Part shown: positions 8,142 to 16,800 of the stretch, piece by piece
How the letters are laid out: every line of letters begins with the position of its first letter
Position numbering within the stretch: the first letter of the stretch is position 1
NCBI GenBank assembly: GCA_910579015.1
Contig: CAJTRO010000061.1
Location: forward strand, 1 to 18,807
DNA: 18,807 nucleotides
DNA from: an uncultured Dorea sp.
GTDB taxonomy: Bacteria; Bacillota_A; Clostridia; Lachnospirales; Lachnospiraceae
Direction of reading: 5' to 3'
Notes under the pieces: model-generated
Databases searched by the model: none
Told to the model about the DNA's origin: nothing
Seen by the model: the letters and a program-made list of their open reading frames with translations, nothing else
Made by a program: the position numbers and the translations under genes

Positions 8142-8177
8142 ATTATAATATAAATTGCACAACTTTGCTTATATTAT
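8142..8177. promoter_or_regulatory. Divergent control region: candidate -10 box and inverted repeat
   Basis: ATAATATAA (8145-8153) and TTATATTAT (8169-8177) form a perfect 9-bp inverted repeat separated by 15 bp. The spacer holds a second small dyad, GCA (8157-8159) and TGC (8166-8168). On the minus strand a TATAAT (8147-8142) overlaps the left arm and could be the -10 of the sugar operon. The sequence 17 bp further up (AAGCAA) is a poor -35, which suits a promoter that needs an activator. The product of the adjacent AraC-type gene is the obvious candidate. The rest of 8090-8285 holds the regulator promoter and nothing else recognised. Confidence 0.45.
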
Positions 8178-8189
8178 CGTCTACCTTTC

Positions 8190-8218
8190 TTGTTTTATCA
8201 TCCTTATTATGCTACAAT
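8190..8218 (+). promoter_or_regulatory. Promoter of the AraC-type regulator gene
   Basis: TTGTTT (-35, 8190-8195) and TACAAT (-10, 8213-8218) are separated by exactly 17 bp, a good housekeeping-type promoter. The start point would be near 8225, giving a leader of about 60 nt to the ATG at 8286. It lies 12 bp from the right arm of the inverted repeat, so a protein bound there could also affect this promoter. Confidence 0.6.
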
Positions 8219-8285
8219 TACAAAAAACCGGGAAATAATGCTCGCCGTGCTGACAGATATGCGCATTGACAAAAGGAGGGATACC

Positions 8286-9203
8286 ATGACATATATCAGG
8301 ACCAGGATGCAGAAAGAGATCCAGATCGACTCTATCATTACACTCCACTATTTTGAATATATGAAGAATTTCATCTTCCAGGGTGAAGCCCATGATTTCT
8401 GGGAATTCCTGTATGTAGATAACGGGACGATATCCGTGCGTTCTGACGACACATGGATGACGCTGAATACCGGAGATATCATCTTCCACCAGCCCAACGA
8501 ATTTCACGCGATCAAATCCATCGGGCGCAACTCTCCGAATCTGATCGCAATCTCTTTCATATGTGATTCTTTGGCGATGAAGCATTTTATACATAAGAGC
8601 TATACCCTGACAAGCGAGGAACGGCATCTGATCTCCCACATTATCTCCGAGGGAAAGAAGACCTTCTCCACTCCCATAAACATACCGACTATAGAGCAGG
8701 TACAGCTTAAAGATGAGACTCCCTTTGCCTCACAGCAGCTGATCGTACTGTATCTGGAACTGTTCCTGATCACCTGCATCCGGAACCACCCGGAGAATAC
8801 AGTGTCTGTGTCTGCCATTCCCAAGGATTCCCCGGAGAAGCTGTCTTCCAGACAGGATTGTCTGGAACGGATCATCCAGTATATGGAAGCGCATATAAGC
8901 GAACAGCTTAAGCTCTCGGATATCTGCAATGAATTCTCCATCAGCCGGTCTGCCCTGCAAGCGTTGTTCCACGAATCCAAATGCTGCGGAGCAATCGACT
9001 TCTTCAATGCAATGAAGATCGAACGTGCCAAGGATATTATCCGGGAAGGTACTATGAATTTCACGGAGATCGCATACTATCTTTCTTACAGCTCACTGCC
9101 GTATTTTTCCAAGCAGTTCAAGACGGCTACGGGGATGTCGCCGTCCGAGTATTCTTCTTCCGTGAAGGGGATCACCGATGCACTCCGGGGAAGCCACAGA
9201 TAG
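8286..9203 (+). CDS. AraC family transcriptional regulator with cupin sensor domain
   Basis: This is a 305-residue one-component regulator. The N-terminal part (about 15-105) is an AraC-type cupin fold, with HDFWEFLYVDNGTISV (36-51), the NTGDIIFHQPNEFHAI segment (61-76), and histidines suited to sugar sensing. The C-terminal AraC/XylS DNA-binding domain (about 192-296) has two helix-turn-helix units: LSDICNEFSISRSALQALF (210-228) and FTEIAYYLSYSSLPYFSKQF (259-278), then GMSPSEY (283-289). The ATG at 8286 has AGGAGG 6 nt upstream; a longer reading from a TTG at 8190 is rejected because that codon is the -35 box. Its position, divergent from the sugar operon, points to local control, probably activation when the imported sugar is present. 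The ogt gene follows 56 bp downstream with no terminator between, so the two may be cotranscribed. Confidence 0.95.
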   Translation: MTYIRTRMQKEIQIDSIITLHYFEYMKNFIFQGEAHDFWEFLYVDNGTISVRSDDTWMTLNTGDIIFHQPNEFHAIKSIGRNSPNLIAISFICDSLAMKHFIHKSYTLTSEERHLISHIISEGKKTFSTPINIPTIEQVQLKDETPFASQQLIVLYLELFLITCIRNHPENTVSVSAIPKDSPEKLSSRQDCLERIIQYMEAHISEQLKLSDICNEFSISRSALQALFHESKCCGAIDFFNAMKIERAKDIIREGTMNFTEIAYYLSYSSLPYFSKQFKTATGMSPSEYSSSVKGITDALRGSHR

Positions 9204-9259
9204 AGTGCGCCGCAGAGCATAAAATGATCTACGATAAGCATGACAAAGGAGGAGCAGCT

Positions 9260-9790
9260 ATGTACTATTCAACAACCTGTCCGTCTCCCATAGGCACTCT
9301 GACACTGGCTGGCAGTGAAAACGGCCTTGCCGGGCTCTGGATTGAGGGACAGAAGTATTTCGGACATTCTATTTCGGGGGAAATGATCAGAAAGGATAAT
9401 CTGGAGATATTTAAGACGGCCAGGGATTGGCTCGACAGATATTTTGACGGCAGACGGCCTTCCGTGAAGGAACTGCCGATTTCCCCTGCCGGGAGCGGTT
9501 TTCGCAGGGATGTGTGGGATCTTCTGTGCGAGATTCCTTACGGAACCGTCACTACTTACGGGGCTGTCGCCAGAAAACTTGCCGTGCAGATGGGGCGTAA
9601 GAGCATGTCCGGCCAGGCTGTCGGAGGCGCCGTCGGACATAATCCCATCTCCATCATCATCCCCTGCCACCGTGTTGTGGGCTCAAACGGCAGTCTGACC
9701 GGATACGCCGGCGGGATCGATGTGAAGATAAGCCTGCTGAAGCTGGAGGGTGTGGATGTCTCACAGTTCTCAGTGCCCTCCTTACGATAA
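9260..9790 (+). CDS. ogt: Methylated-DNA--[protein]-cysteine S-methyltransferase
   Basis: This 176-residue suicide DNA-repair protein transfers the alkyl group from O6-alkylguanine to its own cysteine. The active-site motif IIPCHRVVGSNGSLTGYAGG (133-152) places the acceptor at Cys136. The DNA-binding part FRRDVWDLLCEIPYGTVTTYGAVA (81-104) contains the helix-turn-helix and is followed by the VGGAVGHNPI segment (121-130) that leads to the active site. The N-terminal domain is short, starting YYSTTCPSPIGTLTL, as in Ogt-type proteins; there is no Ada-type zinc/methylphosphotriester domain. The ATG at 9260 has GGAGG 7 nt upstream. The gene follows the AraC-type regulator on the same strand and ends 20 bp before a terminator hairpin. 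It has no evident link to sugar use. Confidence 0.96.
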   Translation: MYYSTTCPSPIGTLTLAGSENGLAGLWIEGQKYFGHSISGEMIRKDNLEIFKTARDWLDRYFDGRRPSVKELPISPAGSGFRRDVWDLLCEIPYGTVTTYGAVARKLAVQMGRKSMSGQAVGGAVGHNPISIIIPCHRVVGSNGSLTGYAGGIDVKISLLKLEGVDVSQFSVPSLR

Positions 9791-9810
9791 TCCGTCTTTG
9801 CAGATACAAA

Positions 9811-9840
9811 AGATGAGGCTGCCGCGAAACAGCCTCATCT
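9811..9840. terminator. Shared terminator between ogt and the M18 aminopeptidase gene
   Basis: An 11-bp perfect stem, AGATGAGGCTG (9811-9821) with CAGCCTCATCT (9830-9840), encloses an 8-nt loop. It lies between two convergent genes. On the minus strand the stem is followed by TTTG and a T-rich stretch; on the plus strand by CTCATTCTTC, which is weaker. It probably works in both directions. Confidence 0.8.
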
Positions 9841-9849
9841 CTCATTCTT

Positions 9850-11247
9850 CTAATCTGCCATCAAAAATGCCTTATATCCCTTATAAGCCTCGTAGATATC
9901 CGCTTTGCTGGCCACCTCATACAGTGCGTGCATGTTCAGCACCGGAACGCCGCTGTCGATCACTTCCATGCCGTAATTAGCCATGATATAAGCGATGGTT
10001 CCGCCGCCGCCCACGTCTACCTTGCCAAGCTCGGCAAACTGATAAGCCACATTCTTATCTTCCATTATCTTTCTAAGCTTCGCCAGATACTCTGCATTCG
10101 CATCATTGGAGCCGCCCTTTCCTCTGCTCCCGGTGAACTTATTGAACACCAGTCCCTTTCCAAAGAAAGCGGAACTGCGCTTCTCGAAGGCTTCTGCAAA
10201 CATCGGATCATACGCCGCGCTTACGTCGGATGAGAGCATCCTGGAATTCGCCAGCGCTCGGCGGACCTTAAGATCAGACTCACAGCCCTCTAATGCGATC
10301 ATCTCAGCTATCACATTCTCAAAGAAGCGTGAGTGCATACCCGTCGCACCGACACTTCCGATCTCTTCCTTATCCACCAGAATACAGCAGGCTGTCTTAT
10401 CTACCTCTTCCACATCCAGAATAGCGAACAGTGACGTGAATCCGCATACTCTGTCATCGTGTCCATAGCTTATCACCATGCTTCTGTCGATTCCGCAGTC
10501 TCTGGCCTTTCCTGCCGGAACAATCTCCAGCTCAGCTGACGCGAAATCATCTTCTTCCATATTATAATATTCCTTCAAAAGCTTCAGGACATTTGACTTA
10601 ACTGCATCCTTCTCTTCCTTATCGAGAGACTCATCCTTCTCGATCGGACGGCTTCCGAAGAGGAGATCAAGCTTCTCGCCCTCAATCACCTCTGACGCCT
10701 TCTTCTCAAGCTGCTTTGCTGACAGATGCACCAATAAATCTGTGATAACAAATACCGGATCGTCTTCCTTCTCTCCGATCGCCACCTCTGTCACCGTACC
10801 GTCCTTCTTCGCAATAACGCCGTGGAGCGCAAGAGGAGTTGCAACCCACTGGTATTTCTTAATCCCGCCATAGTAATGGGTGTCAAGATATGCCATCTCG
10901 TCGCTCTCATACAGCGGATTCTGCTTGATATCAATACGCGGAGAATCAATGTGCGCTCCCAGAATATTCATTCCTGCCTCAAGAGGCTGTTTCCCCATAT
11001 GGAAGATCGCAATGGCCTTATTCATGCATACCGCATACACCTTATCACCGGCTTTTAACGGCTGGCCTGCTTCTTTAACTGCCTCAAAAGATCTGTATCC
11101 CGCTTTTTCAAGCCTGTCTATGCTGACTTTGACACACTCGCGCTCTGTCTTCCCTGCATCCAGGCATTCCTTGTATTCCCTGCTTATCTTCTCCATCTCT
11201 TCAATTGAAGATGCGTCATAAGACTTCCATATATTTTCTCTGTTCAT
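9850..11247 (-). CDS. M18 family aminopeptidase (probable zinc aminopeptidase 1)
   Basis: This 465-residue cytoplasmic metallopeptidase removes N-terminal residues from peptides, in this family often acidic ones. Candidate zinc ligands are visible in the family order: GAHIDSPR with His99, GHDDRVCGF with the bridging Asp264, DKEEIGSVGATGMHS with Glu294/Glu295, SSDVSAAYDP with Asp341, and LNMHALYEVAS with His440. VGGGGTIAY (412-420) is another family hallmark. The length is that of the full family, about 460 residues. The ATG at 11247 has AGGAGG 7 nt upstream. The gene starts 21 bp after the kbl stop and is followed by a terminator, so it is the last gene of a tdh-kbl-peptidase operon. This context suggests a role in using peptides as an amino acid source. 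Confidence 0.95.
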   Translation of the reverse strand: MNRENIWKSYDASSIEEMEKISREYKECLDAGKTERECVKVSIDRLEKAGYRSFEAVKEAGQPLKAGDKVYAVCMNKAIAIFHMGKQPLEAGMNILGAHIDSPRIDIKQNPLYESDEMAYLDTHYYGGIKKYQWVATPLALHGVIAKKDGTVTEVAIGEKEDDPVFVITDLLVHLSAKQLEKKASEVIEGEKLDLLFGSRPIEKDESLDKEEKDAVKSNVLKLLKEYYNMEEDDFASAELEIVPAGKARDCGIDRSMVISYGHDDRVCGFTSLFAILDVEEVDKTACCILVDKEEIGSVGATGMHSRFFENVIAEMIALEGCESDLKVRRALANSRMLSSDVSAAYDPMFAEAFEKRSSAFFGKGLVFNKFTGSRGKGGSNDANAEYLAKLRKIMEDKNVAYQFAELGKVDVGGGGTIAYIMANYGMEVIDSGVPVLNMHALYEVASKADIYEAYKGYKAFLMAD

Positions 11248-11268
11248 AGCTGTACCTCCTTTAGCAAA

Positions 11269-12459
11269 TCACATTTCGTCCCTTACTTCTTTGAAACACT
11301 TCACGATAAAATCAATATCCTCTTTCGTATGGCTTGCACATACCTGTGTACGGATCCTTGCCTTCCCCTTTGGAACAACCGGATAAGAGAATGCGACCAC
11401 ATAGACGCCCTTATCCATCATCCGCTTTGCGAATTCTGCGGCTGTCTTCTCATCATACAGCATTACCGGAACACAAGGGTGTGTTCCCGGGATAATATCG
11501 AATCCATTATCCTCAAGCTCTTTACGATAGTAAGCCGTAACCTCTTCCAGATGATCGCGAAGCTCTGTGCTCTCATCAAGCATGTTAAACAACTCAATGC
11601 TCGCACCCGCGATCGCCGGCGCCAGTGAATTCGAGAACAGGTACGGACGGCTTCTCTGGCGGAGAAGGTCGATGATCTCCTTCCGTCCGGAGGTATAACC
11701 GCCGGAAGCTCCTCCAAGCGCCTTACCCAGTGTTCCTGTGATAATATCCACGCGTCCCTGTACACCGCAATACTCCGGCGTCCCGCGCCCGGTCTTGCCC
11801 ACAAAACCTACCGCGTGGCTGTCGTCCACCATCACAAGCGCATGATACTGATCTGCCAGATCGCACACGCCCTTAAGATTACAGATGATGCCGTCCATGG
11901 AGAACACGCCGTCTGTCGCGATCAGCTTGATCCTTGCCCCGGCTTCATCCGCTTCCTTAAGCTTCGCCTCAAGATCTTCCATGTTGTTATTCTTATAACG
12001 GAAACGCTTCGCCTTACACAGACGCACTCCGTCTATAATGGAAGCGTGGTTCAGCTCGTCACTGATCACCGCATCCTCAGCCGTCAGGATCGTCTCAAAT
12101 AATCCTCCGTTGGCATCAAAGCAGGAAGAATACAGGATCGTGTCATCCGTTCCCAGGAAATCTGATATCTTCTTCTCCAGGCTCTTATGGATATCCTGTG
12201 TCCCGCAGATAAAGCGCACGGATGCAACGCCGTATCCCTTCTCATCGTAGGTCTTCTTCGCCGCTTCAATAAGCCTTGGATTGTCGCCAAGGCCAAGATA
12301 GTTGTTCGCACACATGCAAAGAAGCTCTCTTCCGTCTTCCATCTTCACTCTTGCGCCCTGTGGGGAGACGAACGGAGCCTCGCCCTTGAACAGGCCCGCC
12401 TCTTTGATTCCTTCTACTTCCTTCGTATAGATGCTTAAAATATCGTCTTTACGTGCCAT
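11269..12459 (-). CDS. kbl: Glycine C-acetyltransferase (2-amino-3-ketobutyrate CoA ligase)
   Basis: This 396-residue PLP enzyme of the alpha-oxoamine synthase group splits 2-amino-3-ketobutyrate with CoA into glycine and acetyl-CoA. Visible hallmarks are NNYLGLGDNP (52-61), HASIIDGVRL (138-147), DGVFSMDG (183-190), VDDSHAVGFVG (211-221) with the PLP-contacting Asp and His, and TGTLGKALGGASGG (241-254) with the Schiff-base Lys246. Length fits Kbl (about 398). The ATG at 12459 has AAGGAA about 10 nt upstream; a longer in-frame reading through the intergenic region to 12543 is rejected because it lacks family sequence. The related enzymes BioF and ALA synthase are possible from sequence alone, but the adjacent threonine dehydrogenase gene makes Kbl by far the best call. 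Confidence 0.95.
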   Translation of the reverse strand: MARKDDILSIYTKEVEGIKEAGLFKGEAPFVSPQGARVKMEDGRELLCMCANNYLGLGDNPRLIEAAKKTYDEKGYGVASVRFICGTQDIHKSLEKKISDFLGTDDTILYSSCFDANGGLFETILTAEDAVISDELNHASIIDGVRLCKAKRFRYKNNNMEDLEAKLKEADEAGARIKLIATDGVFSMDGIICNLKGVCDLADQYHALVMVDDSHAVGFVGKTGRGTPEYCGVQGRVDIITGTLGKALGGASGGYTSGRKEIIDLLRQRSRPYLFSNSLAPAIAGASIELFNMLDESTELRDHLEEVTAYYRKELEDNGFDIIPGTHPCVPVMLYDEKTAAEFAKRMMDKGVYVVAFSYPVVPKGKARIRTQVCASHTKEDIDFIVKCFKEVRDEM

Positions 12460-12505
12460 CTTAATATTGTTCCTTCTTTCTTTATGATTTATACTCATTC
12501 TGCCC

Positions 12506-12542
12506 TGGTACTCCATCTGGTACACAGACCAGTAAAGTACCA
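12506..12542 (-). other. Alternative stem-loops in the tdh-kbl gap
   Basis: The 89-bp gap contains TGGTAC (12542-12537) followed by two copies of GTACCA (12523-12518 and 12511-12506) on the transcribed strand, so the first can pair with either copy. A small CTGGT/ACCAG stem overlaps them. There is no T-run, so it is not a terminator. It may set mRNA stability or the relative output of kbl, or be incidental. Confidence 0.35.
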
Positions 12543-12548
12543 TCCGGA

Positions 12549-13610
12549 TCAGTCATTCACATGCGCCCAGTCAAGGATTACCTTGCCTGATTCTCCTGAG
12601 ATCATCGCTTCAAATCCCTTCTCATAATCCCTGATGTCAAAATGATGCGTGATGATCGGTGAAATATCAAGTCCTGCCTGGATCATCGTGGACATCTTGT
12701 ACCAGGTATCCCATACCTTCCTTCCATAGATGCCGCGGATGTTCAGCCCGTTGAAGATCACGGTCTCCAGATCCACCACCGCATCCGCCCTCTGAAGGCC
12801 GAGAAGCGCGATATTGCCGCCATGCTTCATGTTGTGGATCATATCATGCAGACCTGCCTGGGATCCGGACATCTCAAGTCCCACGTCGAACCCTTCTGTC
12901 ATCCCGATCGCCTTCATCACGTCTGAAAGCTTCTCCTCCTTGAGGTTCACCGTCCTGGTCGCCCCAAGCTTCTTAGCCAGATCAAGCCGGTAAGGATTCA
13001 TGTCTGTCACCACAACATGTCTTGCTCCTGAGAACTTCGCGATCGCGGCCGCCATAATACCAATCGGTCCGGCTCCCGCTATCAGCACGTCCTCTCCCAG
13101 CATCTCGTAGGACAACGCTGTATGGGTGGCATTGCCGAACGGATCGAAGATAGCATATATCTCCTCCGGGATCGCCGGGTTACACGGCCATACATTGGAT
13201 GAGGGGATCACCAGATATTCTGCAAAAGCGCCGTTGCGGTTCACGCCGACACCCTTTGCATCCTTACAGTTCTGCTTGTGGCCTTCCAGACAGTTCCTGC
13301 ACTTGCCGCAGGTGATATGTCCTTCACCGGATACCAGGTGCCCGGGCTTAAAGCCCTGTACTCCCTCTCCAACCTCCACAACCTCGCCCACATACTCGTG
13401 GCCTGCCGTAAGTCCCACCGGAATGGTATGCTGTGCCCAGTCATTCCACTGATAGATATGTACGTCTGTTCCGCAGATCGCCGTCTTCCTGATCTTAATC
13501 TTGACATCGTTCGGTCCTACCTCCGGAACCGGAACTCTCTTCAGCCATAATCCCTCTTCCGGCTTTTCCTTCACGAGAGCCCACATCAGTCCGTCATTCA
13601 TCTCACTCAA
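12549..13610 (-). CDS. tdh: L-threonine 3-dehydrogenase, zinc-dependent MDR type
   Basis: This 353-residue enzyme oxidises L-threonine with NAD+ to 2-amino-3-ketobutyrate, the substrate of Kbl encoded next. Catalytic-zinc residues are Cys46 (AICGTDVH), His71 and Glu72 (GHEYVG). The structural zinc uses Cys101, Cys104, Cys107 and Cys115. The NAD-binding motif is IAGAGPIGIMAAAIA, and DMNPYRLDLAKKLGA follows. Related polyol dehydrogenases share this fold, but IYQWNDWAQ and PFGNATHTALS are typical of Tdh and the kbl neighbour confirms it. The start is a TTG at 13610 with AGGAGG 9 nt upstream; the next in-frame codon, an ATG at 13601, lies 18 nt from that site and is less likely, though a mistaken choice changes only three residues. 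It is first in the operon behind a clear promoter. Confidence 0.96.
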   Translation of the reverse strand: MSEMNDGLMWALVKEKPEEGLWLKRVPVPEVGPNDVKIKIRKTAICGTDVHIYQWNDWAQHTIPVGLTAGHEYVGEVVEVGEGVQGFKPGHLVSGEGHITCGKCRNCLEGHKQNCKDAKGVGVNRNGAFAEYLVIPSSNVWPCNPAIPEEIYAIFDPFGNATHTALSYEMLGEDVLIAGAGPIGIMAAAIAKFSGARHVVVTDMNPYRLDLAKKLGATRTVNLKEEKLSDVMKAIGMTEGFDVGLEMSGSQAGLHDMIHNMKHGGNIALLGLQRADAVVDLETVIFNGLNIRGIYGRKVWDTWYKMSTMIQAGLDISPIITHHFDIRDYEKGFEAMISGESGKVILDWAHVND

Positions 13611-13619
13611 TTCTATATT

Positions 13620-13625
13620 CCTCCT
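13620..13625 (-). promoter_or_regulatory. Ribosome binding site deciding the tdh TTG start
   Basis: AGGAGG sits 9 nt before a TTG (13610) and 18 nt before the first ATG (13601). The spacing favours the TTG, which would lower translation compared with ATG. Confidence 0.6.
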
Positions 13626-13632
13626 GTTCCTG

Positions 13633-13649
13633 CTGCCCCTGCCGGGCAG
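13633..13649 (-). other. Small hairpin in the tdh leader
   Basis: CTGCCC and GGGCAG (6-bp arms, 5-nt loop) lie between the probable start point near 13657 and the AGGAGG of tdh. The stem is GC-rich and ends 7 nt before the ribosome binding site, so it could stabilise the 5' end of the message. Confidence 0.35.
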
Positions 13650-13663
13650 TGTTCTGTGCTGTC

Positions 13664-13692
13664 ATTATAACACTCCTTTGTATCAACTACAA
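13664..13692 (-). promoter_or_regulatory. Promoter of the tdh-kbl-aminopeptidase operon
   Basis: On the minus strand TTGTAG (-35, 13692-13687) is separated by 17 bp from a perfect TATAAT (-10, 13669-13664). It stands between the carB terminator and tdh, with a leader of about 47 nt. The stretch 13693-13809 between promoter and terminator shows nothing else convincing. Confidence 0.65.
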
Positions 13693-13809
13693 TGGATTTC
13701 CTTGTATAATCCATCTTATTTTTTATCCTATCATCCAGTTATTTGCATACTCAGGCCTATCCTTAACCATAGCCTGATGTGATTTCTGACGCGCGCCTCC
13801 AGGCGCACA

Positions 13810-13849
13810 AAAAATATAAGATATGGCAGCCGCCATATCTTATATTTTT
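13810..13849 (-). terminator. Strong terminator at the end of carB
   Basis: An 18-bp perfect stem, AAAAATATAAGATATGGC (plus-strand 13810-13827) with its complement at 13832-13849, has a 4-nt loop. On the minus strand it starts inside the carB stop codon and ends in a run of six T. It closes the purF-carA-carB unit and separates it from the tdh promoter. Confidence 0.9.
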
Positions 13850-16800
13850 ATCGTTCCGACACTTCATCTACCGCAGACACACCAATGGTCACTTCCTCTA
13901 ACACATCTAAAAGTACCCTTACCGTATCCAGTGATGTAAGCATCGTAATATTGTTCTGTGTTGCCGTACTTCGGATCGCCGCACCATCTTCATAATGAAT
14001 ACCGGAAAGAATTGCACGAGTATTGATGACATAACTGACATATCCGGCACGTATTGCATTCAGGATTTCTGCGCTGCCTTCCGATGGTTTCCCCAGTATA
14101 CGGGTACGTATTCCATGCTGTTTCAAATATTCCCCCGTAAGAGAGGTTGCTTCTATATTAAAGCCCATATCATAGAAACGTCTTATCAAAGGAAGGGCTT
14201 CGCCTTTATCCTCATCTGCAAGTGTCACGATTACAGTCCCATAATTCTGCACACGAATACCGGAAGCAATCATGGCTTTATACATTGCCCTGTGAAGTTT
14301 CTTATCATATCCGATTGCCTCTCCCGTAGATTTCATCTCTGGCGAAAGATAGGTATCCATACCATTTAATTTCGCGAAGGAAAATGTCGGCACTTTTACA
14401 TACCATCTCCCTTTTTCTTTCGGATATATATCATCAATCCCCTGCTCTTTCAGATTCTTTCCGAGAACGCTTTTCGTTGCGATATCTGCCAGCGGATATC
14501 CTGTTGCTTTTGATATAAATGGTACTGTCCGTGAAGAACGCGGATTCACCTCAATGATAAATACATTCTCCTCTTTATCCACAATAAACTGAATATTGAA
14601 CAGCCCGACTATACCAATGCCAATTCCCAACTTCTTTGCATAGTCAAGAATGGTTTCTTTTACTTTTTCTGAGATACTGAACGTTGGATATACGCAGATG
14701 GAGTCACCCGAATGAACGCCCGTTCTTTCTACCAGCTCCATTATTCCAGGAACAAATACTTCCTTTCCATCACAAATGGCATCAATTTCTACCTCCTTAC
14801 CACAGATGTATTTATCTACTAATACCGGTTTATCTTCATCAATTTCTACGGCTGTCTTTAAATAATGACGCAGATGTTCTTCCTTTGCCACAATCTGCAT
14901 AGCTCTTCCGCCGAGCACGAAGCTTGGACGCACTAATACCGGATAGCCGATCTCCTCTGCTGCTTTTACACCATCTTCAATACATGTCACAGCCTGTCCC
15001 TTTGGCTTCGGGATAGCAAGCTCTGACAGCAGGTTCTCAAAAGCATCTCTGTTTTCAGACTTCTCAATTGCCGCACAATCTGTACCGATGAGCTTTACCC
15101 CTCTTTCTTCTAATGGTTTCGCCAAATTAATTGCCGTCTGCCCTCCCAAAGATACGATAACCCCGTCTGGTTTTTCCATCTCAATCACATTCATGACATC
15201 TTCCACACATAACGATTCAAAATACAGCTTGTCTGATGTGGTATAGTCCGTAGACACAGTTTCCGGATTGTTATTGATAATAATTGCCTCATATCCGGCT
15301 TCCTTGATGGCCTTAACCGCATGTACCGTGGAATAATCAAACTCCACCCCCTGACCGATACGGATTGGACCGGAGCCAAGAACAATAATCTTCTTTCTGT
15401 TTTCGATTATCGATTCATTTTCTTCCTCATAGGTAGAATAGAAATACGGAACATAGCTTTCAAATTCTGACGCACAGGTATCAATCATCTTATATATAGG
15501 AAAAATATCCCATTTTTTACGCAATTCAAAAATCTCTTCTTCAGTCTTATTCCACAGCCGGGCAATTGCTTTATCGGAAAATCCGGTTCTCTTTGCCTGA
15601 TATAGAGCTTCCCTGCCGCCGGTACAAGATTCCAGTTCTGTTTCCATGGCAATAATCTTATTCATTTTATTAAGGAAAAAACAGTCAATTCCGGTCTGCT
15701 TGGAAATCTCGGAAACACAGGCTCCTAATCTTAACAACTGTGCAATCGCAAAAATCCTGTCATTTGTACCAATTTTTACATATTCCATCAATACATTTAC
15801 ATTATCATTTTCAAACTTTGCCATGTACAGATGATCAACTCCCATTTCCAGAGAGCGGATTGCTTTTAATAAGCTTTCTTCAAAGCTTCTGCCTACACTC
15901 ATGACTTCTCCGGTTGCTTTCATCTGCGTGCCAAGCCTCTGATTTGCATCAGAAAATTTATCAAATGGAAAGCGTGGTATTTTTGTTACCACATAATCCA
16001 ATGCCGGCTCAAAGGAGGCCGGCGTATTTACAAGCATAATCTCATCCAGCGTCATTCCTATGCTGATCTTTGCCGATACCCTCGCAATCGGATAACCGCT
16101 TGCCTTTGATGCAAGAGCTGATGAACGGGATACTCGCGGATTTACCTCAATCAGATAATACCGAAAAGAATTCGGATCAAGTGCAAACTGCACATTACAT
16201 CCCCCCTCCACCTCCAATGCGCGGATGAGTTTCAAAGCGCTGTCCCGCAGCATTTGATACTCTTTATTGGTCAGCGTTTGAGATGGACATACCACAATAG
16301 AATCTCCTGTGTGTATTCCTACAGGATCTAAATTTTCCATATTGCAGACTGTGATTGCCGTATCATTGGCATCACGGATCACTTCGTATTCGATTTCCTT
16401 AAAACCTTTGATGCTTTTTTCGATCAACACCTGATGAACCGGAGATAAAACAAGGGCGTTTTTAATCAGTCTTATGAATTCCCGCTCATCATCCGCAAAG
16501 CCTCCACCGGTTCCTCCAAGAGTAAATGCAGGGCGTAACACTACCGGATATCCAATCCTCTCCGCCGCCCTTACCGCTTCATCCATTGTATTGGCAATGG
16601 CAGACGGCAGTACCGGCTCTCCCAGTTCTTCACAAAGCTCCTTAAACAATTCTCTGTCTTCTGCCCGTTCAATACTCTCACTGTCAGTGCCCAAAAGCTC
16701 CACCTGACACTCTCTTAAAACTCCTTTTTTCTCAAGCTGCATTGCCAGATTCAAGCCAGTCTGTCCCCCAATCCCCGGCACAATGGCATCCGGGCGTTCA

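Noticed and set aside
8190..8285. Longer N-terminus for the AraC-type regulator starting at TTG
   Set aside because: The TTG is the -35 box of the proposed promoter and the AGGAGG before the ATG at 8286 marks the real start.
8286..9790. Split Ada-type alkylation response (AraC domain plus methyltransferase)
   Set aside because: The regulator has a cupin sensor domain, not the zinc-bound methyl-acceptor domain of Ada, and it faces the sugar operon. Adjacency to ogt is probably incidental.
13633..13692. T-box or riboswitch in the tdh leader
   Set aside because: The leader is under 60 nt and holds only a 6-bp hairpin, too small for either.
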